A stretch of 64,000 bases of DNA from contig CP136066.1 of NCBI GenBank assembly GCA_032622095.1, forward strand, positions 135,007,917-135,071,916. Direction: 5' to 3'. The first letter of the stretch is position 1; each line of letters begins with the position of its first letter. Shown one piece after another: positions 25,693 through 37,700 of this stretch. The DNA comes from Siphonodentalium dalli (taxonomy: Eukaryota > Mollusca > Scaphopoda > Gadilida > Siphonodentaliidae). A model generated the notes under the pieces. That model searched no databases. It saw only the letters and a list, made by a program, of their open reading frames with translations, and had not been told where the DNA came from. The translations under genes were made by a program, and so were the position numbers.

Positions 25693-26735
25693 AGGTACAC
25701 GTGTACAACCCACCCATTGCCTCAGTCACTCATATGTACATACACACCACACAAATGACAATATAGTCACCCACTTTATAAACGTACACCTGACCATACA
25801 GCCATACTTGGTTATACCCGTACATACCACAAATGACGATACAGCCATGAGTCACCATGCATGAACACCAGGTATACTCCTACGCCTAACACATGTCCAT
25901 ATAGTCACTCTGTGTATACATATTCACCTCATTCACAATCATACAGTCACTCATTGTATACATATTCACCTCACCATGGACCATACAGCCACTACATGTA
26001 TACCTTTCGCCATACCCATGACCATAGAGTCAATCCAGGTATACATATACACCTCACCAATGGTTAGCCCTTCCAGATATACCAATACCCGCACACACGA
26101 CCACTCATAAGTTCCATACTTACATACACACCTCACACATGACAATTCAGCAACTCACTGTATACTCATACATGCCATCCATGATCATACATCTATCTAC
26201 TCCCTATACACCACCAATGATAATACATCCACAACATATATAAATATACGTCACACCCGTTACCAAAAGGGCACTCCCTATATACACACACGCTCGCCAA
26301 TAACCATCCAGCTTACTCCAGGTATGCATATACAGCACATATATACATATACACCCACCTGCCACAATACAGCCACACACGGTACACATATACATCCCGC
26401 CCACGACCTTACAGTCACTCCATATACACATAAACAACACGGATGACCATATAGCTACTCTCGTTAATGATATCCACACACCACACCAATGCCCAATACG
26501 GCCACATCGGCCACACACAACCATACACCGTACAGTCACTACATGTATACCGATGCACCTCACACATGACCATACAGCCACTCCTTATATTCCTATATAT
26601 CTCTCCATGGACACCCCACTCATAACCATACAGTCACTATTGTATACCTATTCACATCATTCATGACCATACAATAACTCCATGTATGCCTATTCACATC
26701 ACCTATGACCATACAGTAACTCCCTAGCTGCCATC
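25693..26735 (-). repeat. 42-bp minisatellite, right arm
   Basis: Same repeat unit as the left arm in inverse orientation (ACCATACAGTCACTCCATG on the plus strand). It is shorter than the left array, about 1.04 kb against 1.68 kb. Confidence 0.85.
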
Positions 26736-28164
26736 TTGGCATCCACCCTGTATCCAGCTGATAAATTTTTTTCATAATGGGCCAGAATAACCACATATCA
26801 TGGTTCATCTCAGTTCCGTCTCAAAGTTCTGCCCATTTTCTTTCAATACTTTGGCCAGAATCACAAAAGAGGGTCTCCGCAAAATTCCATACTGCAACTT
26901 TAAAATGTATTTGTCATGCCCCATACGGAACTGGGACAAACATAATAGAACGTAGTTGTCAGTTAATTAACTAACACGTATAATAACCAATTGAGTCACA
27001 ATATGCTACCTTTTTGGATAACTCAGAGAATAATGTTCGGGATATATGTAAAAAAATAACTTTTTACAAACTTGGTTGCCATTTTGGAAGCCATCTTGAG
27101 CAATTTGGTATATACACACACCGTAGTGTGACACATTTAAGATAGACCAAAACAATAAACACCTTTGATACCAAAGATAGTTGCATTTTACTTGAAAAAT
27201 GGTCCAACCCTGAAAAGTTAATTTTTCCCGATATTTATGTCAAGTTTGTGAGAGAAAAATCCAATATTTCTGGTGATGTCAGTGGTGACAATAGTAACAA
27301 TTATCCATGGTGCATCAGACATGTTAGTATTCAATGTATAGAAGGCAGAATAGCCAATTTTATACATCAACCACAACTTGTAAGGGATTGCAGGACACGA
27401 TGGGGCAATATTTACCATTTTCCATATTTTGGCGGGCATTGTGGCAGCCATTTTGAGCCAAAGTAAGAAATTTGTTCCAATGAGTTGGAATATTCATAGG
27501 TAATGATATGCCTCATTTATATTACAAAGTTCTGTTCATTCTTGTTGAAATATGACTAGAATCCCAATTGTGATTTTTTGTGAAATTTTAAACCACGTTC
27601 TATAAAATAGAATTTTTGAGGGATCGGAAGGGGCTAGAACCCCAATAATTACATATCTAATTGCTCCAATGATCAGTTAATATATAAAACACAAAATAAA
27701 GTCATATTACTCAACTAGTTCCAAACAACATCAACTGATCTTGGAGATATTTGTGAAAAACGTCATATTTTCAACTTCCGGCGGCCATTTTGGTGGCCAT
27801 CTTGGATGGTGAGTTTCAATTTTGCCCCACAAAAGTGTCATTATGTCTTAGCTTCACGAAAATATATACATTTGTATATATTTTACCAGATTTTCCCGCT
27901 ATAATTTGCATAAAACTGACTTAGGGTCTTATCTGAGAAACGGCGGCCATGATGGACGCCATCTTGTCTGGAGTCTACGCGGCCACTTTTTTTTTCTTAT
28001 TAACATTGCTTAAAAGTTGAAGGACATAGTAAGGAACAAAATGAGTGGGGTGAAGTTAAGTCACAGGGGGTGCAAGGGTACCCCTATTAGCTCCCGGACT
28101 AGCCGCCGGGGCTAGTCACCAAGTGAGAGAATACGCTGCTCTCAATACGTCTTTGATGCATACA

Positions 28165-29930
28165 CACACATATGTACTGGTATGTGATCGAATATGCAGT
28201 TTTCTCTCTCAGTGCAAATCAAATTCAGCCAGAAAGCCAGGCAGGTTTCAGAAAAGGCTATTCGACTGTTGATCACACATTCTCACTCCATACAATCACA
28301 CACTTAATTAAGGCCGCTAAAAAGAAACTGTATTGCGCATTCGTTGACTTCTCGTGGGCATTTGATTCAGTCTGGAGGATTGGCTTATGGGGAAAACTTA
28401 TTCGATATAACAGGGAAGGTACTAAATGTCATTAAAAGGGATGTACACCGACCTTAAGCTATGCATTAGCTTAGACAACCACCCGTCAGATTACTTTCGC
28501 TCAAATAGTGGCCTAAAACAGGGAGATAACTTATCACCGATACTTTATGCCCTGTATGTTAACGACCTGGAACAGTACATGAGCGAAAAGGGATGTCATG
28601 GCATCGATGTGGGGAAGTTGGGCGATTTCGATACTGCGATTTATGCAAAACTCTTTCTTCTGATATATGCAGACGACACAGCCTTAATGGCGAATTCTAG
28701 TGACGGCCTGCAGAATGCACTCGACGCATTTTCTGTTTACTGTAAAGCTTGGGGACTCAACATTAACGCATCGAAAACAAAAGTATTGATATTTGGAAGA
28801 ACTACCCCTGCGTCAAAGAAGCTTGGGGACTCAACATTAACGCATCGAAAACAAAAGTATTGATATTTGGAAGAACTACCCCTGCGTCAAAGAAGCTTGC
28901 GTTCAAAATATCAAACCAAGACTTCAATGTTGTTGACATTCTCGGAACACATGTTCATAAAAATGGTCATTTTGCGAAAGAAAGAAACATGAGATGTCTT
29001 CAAGCAAAACATGCTATGTACGCAGTTTTAAACAAAATGCGAACAAATAATCTCAGTATCATGACAACCTTAGACTTAGAGCTATACGAGAAATCAATAA
29101 TTCCAATTATGACATATTATATGTGGAGGAAATTTTGTCACATGAAAATCTTAGATGTTTTGAGAAACTTGAGCTCTGGTTTCTAAAATTTCTTTTGGGG
29201 CTAAAAACTTCAACGCCTTCAGCATTTGTATTTGGAGAAACTGGCATGTTCCCAATTACCATTAAACTGAAACTTCGCGCCCTCTCATATTGGGGAATAA
29301 TATTAACTACGGAATGCAATCGAATGCCTTTAATGGTGTATTATGTTCTATATTCAATGTATTTAAATAATAAATGCAACAACACATGGATCAAAAACAT
29401 AGAAGACAATGTTAACAAACTTGGTATGGGATACATCTGGAAAGATCAGTCCCTGAATTCTTTGGATCGATTCACCACAAATGTTAAAGAACGACTAGAA
29501 GATGTTTTACTCAAGAATGGAGAGGCACCATGTCCATATAAAATAAATATGCATTCTATCGAATTATTAATATAAATTTCGGTCGTGAGACATACATATC
29601 GAGTATATACAATAACTTAGTAACCGCCATGTTACGGTTCAGGAGCAGAAATCACTACTTACCAATTGAATCGGGATCCTGGGTAGGTTCAGATTACTCA
29701 GACAGAAAGTGTACTTTATGTAACTTAGAACTCGGTGATGAATTCCATGTAATTTTAAAATGCCCTGCATTACAGACTCTACGAGAGAGATATATAAAAC
29801 CCTACTTCTACCGAAACTCGAATATTATTAAATTGAATGAACTATTCAATTCGGGAAAGGGGAAGAGAACACAAAATATTTCACTATTCATTAAAAGGGT
29901 TATGTCATTCTTTAGGCTCTCCTGAGGTAT
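28165..29930 (+). pseudogene. Decayed non-LTR retrotransposon reverse transcriptase
   Basis: Visible in order: QAGFRKGYSTVDH, FVDFSWAFDSVWR, SGLKQGDNLSP, the catalytic block IYADDTALMA (28661-28690), a thumb region (NASKTKVLIFGR), and a C-terminal C-X2-C-X7-H-X4-C cluster (CTLCNLELGDEFHVILKC, 29711-29760). The frame shifts at about 28405, 28820, 29110 and 29575-29629. One shift is caused by a perfect 74-bp duplication. It is 5' truncated about 60 bases beyond the foldback element. A smaller relative lies at 17549-17753. The clade is not resolved; motif style is of the CR1/Jockey-type LINEs common in lophotrochozoans. Confidence 0.92.
28747..28894 (+). repeat. Perfect 74-bp tandem duplication inside the RT relic
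   Basis: Positions 28747-28820 are repeated exactly at 28821-28894. As 74 is not a multiple of three, the duplication shifts the frame in the thumb region. Exact identity in an otherwise decayed element suggests a late event. Confidence 0.95.
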
Positions 29931-30145
29931 TCTACAACCGCACACGTTAGGACACAACCATGGGTTGTTGAATTAAATAATTGTTGAATTTCACTATATA
30001 TTGTGTTCTATCTTGCACATAGTAATCACTCAAAACTCCTCATGCATCGCACACTATATACTATATATGTATTGTTATATTGTAATTATGCACATACTCT
30101 GTAATATCTAACATGATGAAGAGTAATTAAATTGAATTGAATTGG
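29931..30145 (+). other. 3' UTR and TTGAA tail of the LINE relic
   Basis: Non-coding sequence after the final stop ends in AATTGAATTGAATTGG at about 30129-30145, a short pentanucleotide repeat of the kind that ends several LINE families in place of poly(A). Confidence 0.65.
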
Positions 30146-32370
30146 TATGGGTAACGTATTGGTATGGATGCTGGACCTTATATGACAAGTTCAAGTTTAA
30201 TTAATGCTTTGCGATTTTCTGAGATTTCTGTTTCTTTTCATTGAGCTTAAATGATTGGCATTTCATCCTGATGGTTATTAAAAATATTTCACACCCTTCG
30301 TCTGCCTTATCATGCTATAGTCACCGTTTTTCATCAATCTTTGGGGTGGGCCCCAATTGCTCTTGGAAATTAAAAAAAAAACCCCACAAATATCAACCTT
30401 GTATCATGAATTCTTTTCCTGACCCCACCCCCTGTTCTACATAGGATATTTTTTAAATCTTCAATTAATATGAGTTGAGTATGGTAAAGTGAACTGTTTT
30501 ACTGTTAATTTCTTTAACACGTGACTATTGCAGTAACTAACCTTGTGTCATCAATTTTCAAGGCATGCTACTACTTCCTGCTCTATAATTTGAGTTTTTA
30601 TATATAGTCCTTCAGTGTTACGATAAATAGGTCTTTTAGCACCCGAACACCATAACAATAGACCAGAGCAGCGGACATAATTTAAGAGAAGATGTTTTGA
30701 AGAGGATACACAATCAGAACTGTTGCTGAATATATACCATTTAGTTTATCGCCTTAATTGCGCTTTGTCGCCGCGGTCAGCTTAATTGGATAGGCAAATT
30801 AAATGCGTCTGACTTCTTGTTAGCTATACTTGGTAATCGTGAATTTCGGTGGCGACCTAACTCGAGGTTAATTTGCCGGATAAAACCTTTCGCCCTAGAT
30901 TGTCGTGTTGGAACTAATTTACGACAGAAAGTCTATAAAGCGATGCCGAGTATTGTCATAAAGTTTATCAATTTACAGAAGTGGCTTGGTCACCGAGACC
31001 AGATACACAATGGCGCATACATCTATATACAGACGAGCCGCCAAGAGATAAATTGCATGATGCTCGATAACACAGAAGGCTTATACTTCACCTACAGGAT
31101 ACCGATTTCTCATCTATATGTGTGCGAGTTATATAATCCATTGTTCTAGTCTGATATTATACATGATAGAAAATGCATCGTTACATTGAATATATGAAGG
31201 ATAGTATCCATAGAATAGGGTATTCGGAAAAAAAGAATCAACGAGGCGCAGTCAAGTTGTTTCTTTGCCCGAATACCCGATCTTGTGAATATTTTCTAAC
31301 TTAAAGCCCATCCTTCGAACTTTCACTGGAGCAGACCATCCAATTTGTCTGGCCTGTAGCTCTGTCTTGATTGCTTGATTATACGCAACAGTTCAGAATT
31401 TCGAATGTGGACTCGCCAGTTGAGGGAAATGTCCTCTGAAATTTGTCGTTATGCTGTGGATTTGGCTAGTGTGAGCTATATTTCTATTTAATTGTATTTG
31501 TTTCTGTCTTTTTTTCTCTTTCGTGTTCGTGATTTAAAGATACCACATCCAGTTGGACATCACACACGTTAAGATTACATAAGATATATTTTTGTATTTA
31601 TCAGGCAAATAAAACATGAACATTATTGGCAGTTGACAATGGTTGTTATTCATATATATGCATCACCGTGCAATACAACACAATAACTTCTAAACTAACT
31701 TGAATGCGATCAGAATGAGAATAAAAAGCTTATTTTCGAAACGATCTTTAATTTTCATCGTTAATTGGCAATGAAGCCCAAAACACTCTTTAACGAAGGT
31801 GATATTTGAAATATTCCGGCGTCGAAAAACACGAAAACTGGTAAAACGGCCTCATTAATAAGTCGACAGCTGCCCCACCATAAGCTACCACACGTGGGGT
31901 TACTGATTCTTTCTCAATATGTTCTGGTGTATACAACGTATGCATAGAAGTATTATGGTATCAAATGTGTTGTGGTTTCTTGTATGGTATGGTGGGAAGG
32001 AATTATGGCCCATCGGGCTGAACATGGTTCGTTATTTAATCATATATATATATAGATTTGTTTCGTTTGTTTGTATGTTTTTGTAACTGATTAGCAGGGG
32101 GGGGTCTGCAAATTATTTTTGAACACTAGGCGGGGGTGGGTTGGTGGTTCAGCAGCTCGCATTACACATTTCATGGCCCTGTTAATTTTTTCCTACAGTC
32201 ATTTTTCATCAGAATAATGGAACAAAAGGTTTTAAGAATTCTTCTATTATGTAATAAAAAAAACAATGGAATAACGCATATACAATTTGCGCAAAAGAAC
32301 ACAAATGAAGTGTCGGTAGTGATCAGTTAAAATTCCGAAGGATATGTGCTGTAAATTATCATAACAATTA
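30146..32370. other. Intergenic, one weak open frame and a small hairpin
   Basis: A frame open from about 30747 to 31149 has no recognisable domain. A palindrome GGGTATTCGG/CCGAATACCC spans 31218-31279. Nothing else was identified; the upstream limit of the LINE that follows is unclear. Confidence 0.4.
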
Positions 32371-32467
32371 CATTATGTTTGAGAAATTCTTTCGTCAATG
32401 GAGATGACAATCATGGACATGGCAACAGCGAAACGGAAGCACAAATAAACTATTATAACAAGAGAAA

Positions 32468-33664
32468 ATGTCTGGACAAACAAAGTATAAGCTGGAACCA
32501 GAACAGAAAAACTGTTTTTCATGCAGAGGCAAGTTTAAACATAGAACAAACTATATCGTTTGTGACTTTTGTCATGAAAACTTCCACTTTAGCTGCCAAG
32601 GCCTGTGTGCTGAAGACGCAAAAGACTTAACAAACAGGTCGAGTTCACTGTTATGGCCATGCAAGCGTTGCCGAGAAAACACATAAAACCGGGCAAACTG
32701 GGAGTAAAATCCAACCAACAACTGAATCAACATCCGTAAAAACGACAGATATAGATGAGAAAACAACAATAGAAGTAGTATTACCAGAACAACTGAGTGT
32801 ACATGAGATCGGAAACTGGATGAAACACATCGAATTTTTTTCAGAAAAAGTGATAACAAATATGGATAAATTTGAAGAAAAAATAAATAGCAGGGAGGAT
32901 CAGCGGTTCGAAAATTTCGATACAAAATATAGCGCAAAGATGAAGAAACATATGACTGACATGGAAAGAAGAATAGATAAAGTAGATGCGACAGTATCAA
33001 AACTGGAAAAGCAAGTGACTAAATGTGAAGATAAAATATCAATGCAGAAAGGAGAAACATACTCACAAATAGAGGCATTTAGGACAGCAGAGAAACAGAT
33101 CAGCGAATTTCGAGACAAACAAAATAATAAGTTTGAACAACAAAAAAGAGAGATACAAGAATTAAAGAAAATACTGGAAACATCGATCACCGAAAAATTA
33201 CAAACTCCAATACATACGGACGACGAGTTAAAAAATATTAGCGAGAAAAAAGTCTACAATGTCGTTTTGGCAAATGTACCGGAGCCAACGACACATGGTG
33301 ATTCTGATGATTCGCGCAAAGAAGATTGGAAACCATTTCAAAAATAGTACGGAAAATGACAAAGTGTAATGAAGATAATGTTCTGTCATTTTACAGAATA
33401 GGTAGTATAGTAGAAAACAAAAATCGACCAGTTAAACTTCTGTTAAAGTCAAGACATATACGAGATCAAATGATCAGTGATGCGGTTAGATACAATAGAG
33501 ATAAATATACACAACCAGGACCATCAAAAGTATATATCAACAAAGACCACACACGAATCGAAATGGGAACACTGTACAAACTACGAACTGAACTAAGGAA
33601 CAGAAAAAAGAATTATCCAAAAAAGATCTTCAGTTTGGAAGAAGGACAAATTGTACAATGTTAA
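32468..33664 (+). pseudogene. LINE ORF1: PHD-type finger, coiled coil, RRM-like domain
   Basis: The first frame (32468-32686) has a cysteine/histidine pattern CFSC, then CDFCHENFHFSC and CKRC, as in PHD-type zinc fingers of LINE ORF1 proteins. After a +1 shift a lysine/glutamate-rich coiled coil follows (about 32820-33210, heptad-like), then VYNVVLANVPE. After a second shift comes an RRM-like and C-terminal part with FYRIGS, RPVKLLLKSR and VYINKDHT (33326-33664). ORF1 proteins coat LINE RNA as trimers. No ORF2 follows, because the 3' end is reached about 100 bases later. It is an ORF1-only, internally deleted or naturally non-autonomous element. Confidence 0.85.
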
Positions 33665-33772
33665 ATTTAGTATTTGTGTTTTATTATTGTGGCAACAACA
33701 AAACATTGAATATTCATGTAAATACGGGAACTAAGAGTCATTCAGACTCGTTCCTAATAAAATGATGATGAT
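33665..33772 (+). other. LINE 3' UTR and ATG-repeat tail
   Basis: After the ORF1 stop the sequence ends with CCTAATAAAATGATGATGAT at 33753-33772. The AATAAA and short ATG repeat look like the tail of the LINE. The tail resumes at 37875 (ATGATGATGAATAGG), on the far side of the LTR element. Confidence 0.7.
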
Positions 33773-33945
33773 TGTGGTGTATTTCGGTCCGTTTCAGGAA
33801 TGACTTTTAGATTCTGCGTTTAAAGTTGTGGCATTTGTGTTCTGTTTTGTACTTCCGATTGAATAAAATCGATATTTGGAACCACGTGTATTGATTATGT
33901 GTGTTGCATGAAATGGCAGCCCGATTCAATTAAACAAACATCAAA
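33773..33945 (+). repeat. 5' LTR
   Basis: Starts TGTGGTGTAT and ends AACATCAAA, about 173 bases, with AATAAA at 33862-33867. Compared with the 3' LTR I count three substitutions and one one-base indel. Confidence 0.93.
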
Positions 33946-33946
33946 G

Positions 33947-33962
33947 TGGCGACGATGATGAG
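33947..33962 (+). promoter_or_regulatory. Primer-binding site
   Basis: TGGCGACGATGATGAG begins one base after the LTR. TGG at this position is the expected complement of a tRNA 3' CCA end. The tRNA species was not determined. Confidence 0.75.
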
Positions 33963-33984
33963 ATATACAAACTCACCAAGAGGG

Positions 33985-34700
33985 AGATGACTTTGAATCA
34001 TATGCAGAACGTGTCGAACTGTACTTTATGGTGAATGACATTGAAGATGACCGTCAAGTGCCGGCCTTTTTATCAATGATTGGGGGTCCGACATTCATTC
34101 TCATAAAAACGTTGATAAGCCCCAATAAGCCACAAGATATGACATTGCTGCAACTAATTACTACACTGAGGGCACACTACAAGCCTAAGCCAATTATTAT
34201 TGCTGAAAGATTTCGGTTCCACAAAAGAATACAGGTCCCCGGAGAATCGGTTTCCAAATACGTGGCCGATTTACGTGCGTTAGCGTAAAGACTGTAAATT
34301 CGGAGATACGCTAAATGAACGCTTACATGATCAACTAGTTGTCGGGATGCTGAATTCAACAGTTCAGCGCAGACTTCTCGCAGAAGCTGATTTGACGCTT
34401 TATCGCGCGTTAACGATTGCAACCGCGATTGAATTGGCCGCGAAAGATAGTGCTGAACTTACGCAGGTCCCAAATGCGCATCAGAATTCATCGAAAGAGA
34501 TCTACAAATTTTCGCAATACAACAACCAAGCGAAACAGCAGCATGTGCAACCCTTCGTGAAACGCTACTGCTAATGGTGTGGATCGGGTTCGCATCTAGC
34601 GGACAAATGTATGCACAAGAAATCCACCTGTACCGGATGTCGAAAAATCGGGCATCTAGAATCGGTATGTGGGGCTGCGAATAAATCTACAGGGGCACCG
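33985..34700 (+). pseudogene. gag remnant with two zinc knuckles
   Basis: A capsid-like stretch starts DDFESYAERVELYF and runs to 34288, where the frame is lost; the sequence resumes in another phase at about 34340. Two CCHC knuckles (C-X2-C-X4-H-X4-C) follow at 34569-34607 and 34629-34670. The first is interrupted by an in-frame TAA at 34572-34574, the codon just after its first cysteine. Gag packages the element RNA into particles. No start codon in the capsid frame was found directly after the PBS. Confidence 0.85.
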
Positions 34701-37131
34701 AACCAACCAAAACGACGCCGTCGAAATGATACCTACAATAATTTTTCGCAGAAGAAGCAAGTTTACAACATGGATGTCGATGATGATTTATCGGAATCAT
34801 TCGCAAATTTATTCGCATTAGACACAAAATCTGATATAATGTGGATTGATGCAGAATTGAACGACATACCGATCAAAATGGAGCTTGACACTGGATCGAA
34901 TCTGTCTGTCATATCAGATGAAACCTACAATGAACACTTTCAAGATATTACGCTGGAGAATTCAACAATTTGGATGAAAACGTACACCGGCGAAGTTGTC
35001 AAACCGCTCGGAATGTTCAACGTGATCGTGAAATGTAATGATCAGACTAACATTCTGAAGTTATATGTTGTTGAAGGTGGAGGAAGACGGCTATTCGGAC
35101 GCGAGTGGTTACATGCGATTAAATTAGACTGGTCGAGACTGTGTGCACTTGACGATACAAATGTCAGCGCATCAGCACAAGTTGAAAACCTGCTCAAACA
35201 ACATACCTGGGTATTTTCAGATACTCTCGGTACGATGAAAGGCATCACAGCGAAATTTTCCGTCAAGGAGGACGCGACTCCGAAATTCATGAAAGCGTGA
35301 CCAATACCATACGCGATGCAAGACCGCGTAAATGCCGAACTGTTGCGAATGGAAAATCTTGGTGTTATTCAGAAGGTCAAACATAGCGATTGGGCTACAC
35401 CGATTGTTCCAGTCATGAAAGCGGATTCGTCAATCAGAATCTGTGTTGGTTTTCGCGCTACAGTGAATCCGGTCTTAAACGTAGACCAGTATCCTCTACA
35501 CCGAGTTGAAGATATGTTTGCAAAGCTTGCCGGAGGGCAGAAGTTTACGAAGATTGACCTTGCTCATGCGTATCAACAGATGGAAGTTCATGAAAACTCT
35601 CGGAAATACTTAACGATAAACACTCCTCTGGGTTTATACCAATATACCAGAGTAGCTTACGGTATTTCGAGAGCACCGAGTTTGTTTCAAGTGGCGATGG
35701 ACCAAATCTTAAGCGGAATTCCGAAGGTATTGTGTCATATCGATGACATTCTGATAACAGGATCGAATGATGTTGAACATTTGCAAAATTTGAAAGCGGT
35801 GTTACAGAAACTGGATGAATACGACATTCGCGTGAAGCGCAAGAAATGCGATTTATTTGCCGACTTCGTAAATACCTTGGTCATGTTCTAGACAAGGACG
35901 GTTTACACAAATCTCCAGATAAAGTCGAAGCAATTCTTAGCGCACCGGAACCAAAGAATGTATCCGAACTGAGATCCTATTTAGGATTACTAAACTACTA
36001 CGCTAAGTTTGTATCGAACATTTCATCTCAGATTCACCCGTTGAATGAACTGTTACAGAGCAAAACGCGTTGGAGATGGACAAACTCTTGTCGACGCGCA
36101 TTCAACCGTTCCAAGGAACTGATGGCAAGTCCGGTGGTGCTAACTCATTACGACCCGGACCTCGAATTACGTCTAGCGTGTGACGTGAATCTCTACGGAC
36201 TAGGATGTGTGCTGTCTCACAAGATGCCTGATGGTAGCGAACACCCGATTGCATTTGCGTCGCGTACCCTGATGACTACCGAACAAAATTATGCCCAAAT
36301 AGACCGCGAAGCATTGGGTATAATATTCGGGGTAAAGCGTTTCCACCAGTACATCTACGGCAGGAAATTCACGTTGATTACAGACAATCGACCGCTAACC
36401 GCATTATTCGGTACAAAGAAGCCGATTTCCGTCCTTGCTGCTGCGAGGATGCAGAGATGGTCGTTGATTCTTGCTGCTTACGACTACACAATCGAATTCC
36501 GAACATCCACGCAAAATGCTAATGCCGATGGATTATCGAGACTACCGTTACATGCCGAAAATGATTCTCCACGAAGTGAAAACGACGCTGCACAACCAGA
36601 TGTCACTGATTTATTCAATGCGTCACAGTTTGATCCGTTACCTGTCACAAGTGTCGAGGTGAAAAATGCGACCAGAAATGATCCGGTTCTGTCAGCAGTG
36701 TTTCGTGCAATATCGTTTGGATGGTCGAACGACGACGATATTGAAAGTTCGTTGAAGCCATTCTACAACCGCAGATATGAGCTTACAATTCATTAAGGAT
36801 GTATTCTGTGGGGAATGTGCGTAATCGTTCCGAAGAAGTTGCAGTCTTCGATATTAGAGGAGCTGCATTCCGGTCATCAAGGCATGGTGAAAATGAAATC
36901 GGTAGCACGCAGTTTCGTGTGGTGGCCAGGGATTGACCATGACATCGAGCATTTAGCTCGATTATGCAGTGCATGTCAAAAGTGGAAGCGTATGCCTATG
37001 GTGGCTCCGTATCACCCGTGGGCGTATCCTGCTTCAGCATGGGAGAGAATTCACATCGATTTCGCGGGTCCGTTTCTTGACAAGATGTTCCTAATCGTTG
37101 TCGACGCCTATTCAAAGTGCAACCATAAATG
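34701..37131 (+). pseudogene. pol remnant: protease, RT, RNase H, integrase N-terminus
   Basis: The aspartic protease carries MELDTGSNLSVIS (34879-34917). The reverse transcriptase (about 35316-35890) has FTKIDLAHAYQQM and the catalytic HIDDILITG (35736-35762). RNase H has CDVNLYGLG, DREALG and TDNRPL (36180-36395). The integrase zinc domain shows the HHCC pattern (36868-36985, ending CSACQKW), followed by the first catalytic aspartate in HIDFAGPF. In-frame stops are TGA at 35298-35300 and TAA at 36794-36796. A frameshift lies near 35870. The frame breaks at 37131 in the integrase core. Confidence 0.92.
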
Positions 37132-37640
37132 AGTTGCGCACTATGTTTGTACGATATGGTGTTGTTCGAGACCCCAGCCAAATTGTTCTTTGGTCGGGAA
37201 ATGAGAACGCGATTAGACTTGATCAGACCAGATGTGAGGAACTCGGTAATTGATAAACAATTCGAACGAACCGATACCAATATTGAAACCCGTTCATTTG
37301 ATGTTGGTCAGACTGTTTGGGTTCGAACGTACAACTCCAGTTCCGAGAAATGGATTTTAGGGACTATTGAGATTACCGAAGGTTCACGTCATTATTCGAT
37401 TAACATTGACGGTACAACGTGTCGAAGGCATATCGATCCGTTGAGGATCAGAGAAGTGCTACTCCGATCACCCATGTAGTTGACTCTGAAATTATCTTGC
37501 CAGACACCGGGCCTACTCTAGACTTTGAGACTGTTACTCCCATTGCGGACGATCAAGTAAACACGACAAACGACACCGAGTCTGTTCAAGTACGTCGTTC
37601 AGGTAGAACACGGAAACCTGTTCAGAAGTTAGGCTTGTAG
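37129..37640 (+). pseudogene. Integrase C-terminal remnant after a core deletion
   Basis: Downstream of the break the sequence resumes as LFETPAKLFFGREMRTRLD, typical of the end of the integrase core. It is followed by a small beta-rich C-terminal domain (VGQTVWVRTY, 37303-37335). The second aspartate and the glutamate of the DDE triad are absent, so a segment of the core has been lost. Another phase change near 37470 leads into a tail rich in charged residues. Confidence 0.85.
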
Positions 37641-37688
37641 GACTTGTGTGATTTATCCCAAAAATGTTAAAGTGACATTGTTTTGTTT

Positions 37689-37700
37689 AGGAGGGGAAAG
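37689..37700 (+). other. Polypurine tract
   Basis: AGGAGGGGAAAG lies immediately before the 3' LTR, as required for plus-strand priming. Confidence 0.85.

Larger units (their letters stand above)
21401..28101. mobile_element. Foldback-like 6.7-kb palindromic element with minisatellite arms
   Basis: The outer ends are inverted copies beginning TAGTCCGGGNGCTAATAGGG, followed by GTACCCTTGCACCCCC-type sequence. The left arm (21401-25562) and right arm (25693-28101) match over most of their length. Order from each end is: unique arm sequence, a non-repetitive inner segment, a 42-bp minisatellite array, and a stem near the centre. The arrays are therefore on opposite strands on each side. The left arm has a further 1.3-kb insertion (22071-23382) absent on the right. 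The arms differ by many small indels. Drosophila FB elements have long inverted repeats containing tandem subrepeats, and this structure resembles them. No transposase frame was found and no target duplication was obvious, so an inverted segmental duplication remains possible. Confidence 0.75.

Noticed and set aside
30747-31149. Open frame of about 134 codons
   Set aside because: No domain and no good splice context; roughly one frame of this length is expected by chance in 64 kb of AT-rich DNA.
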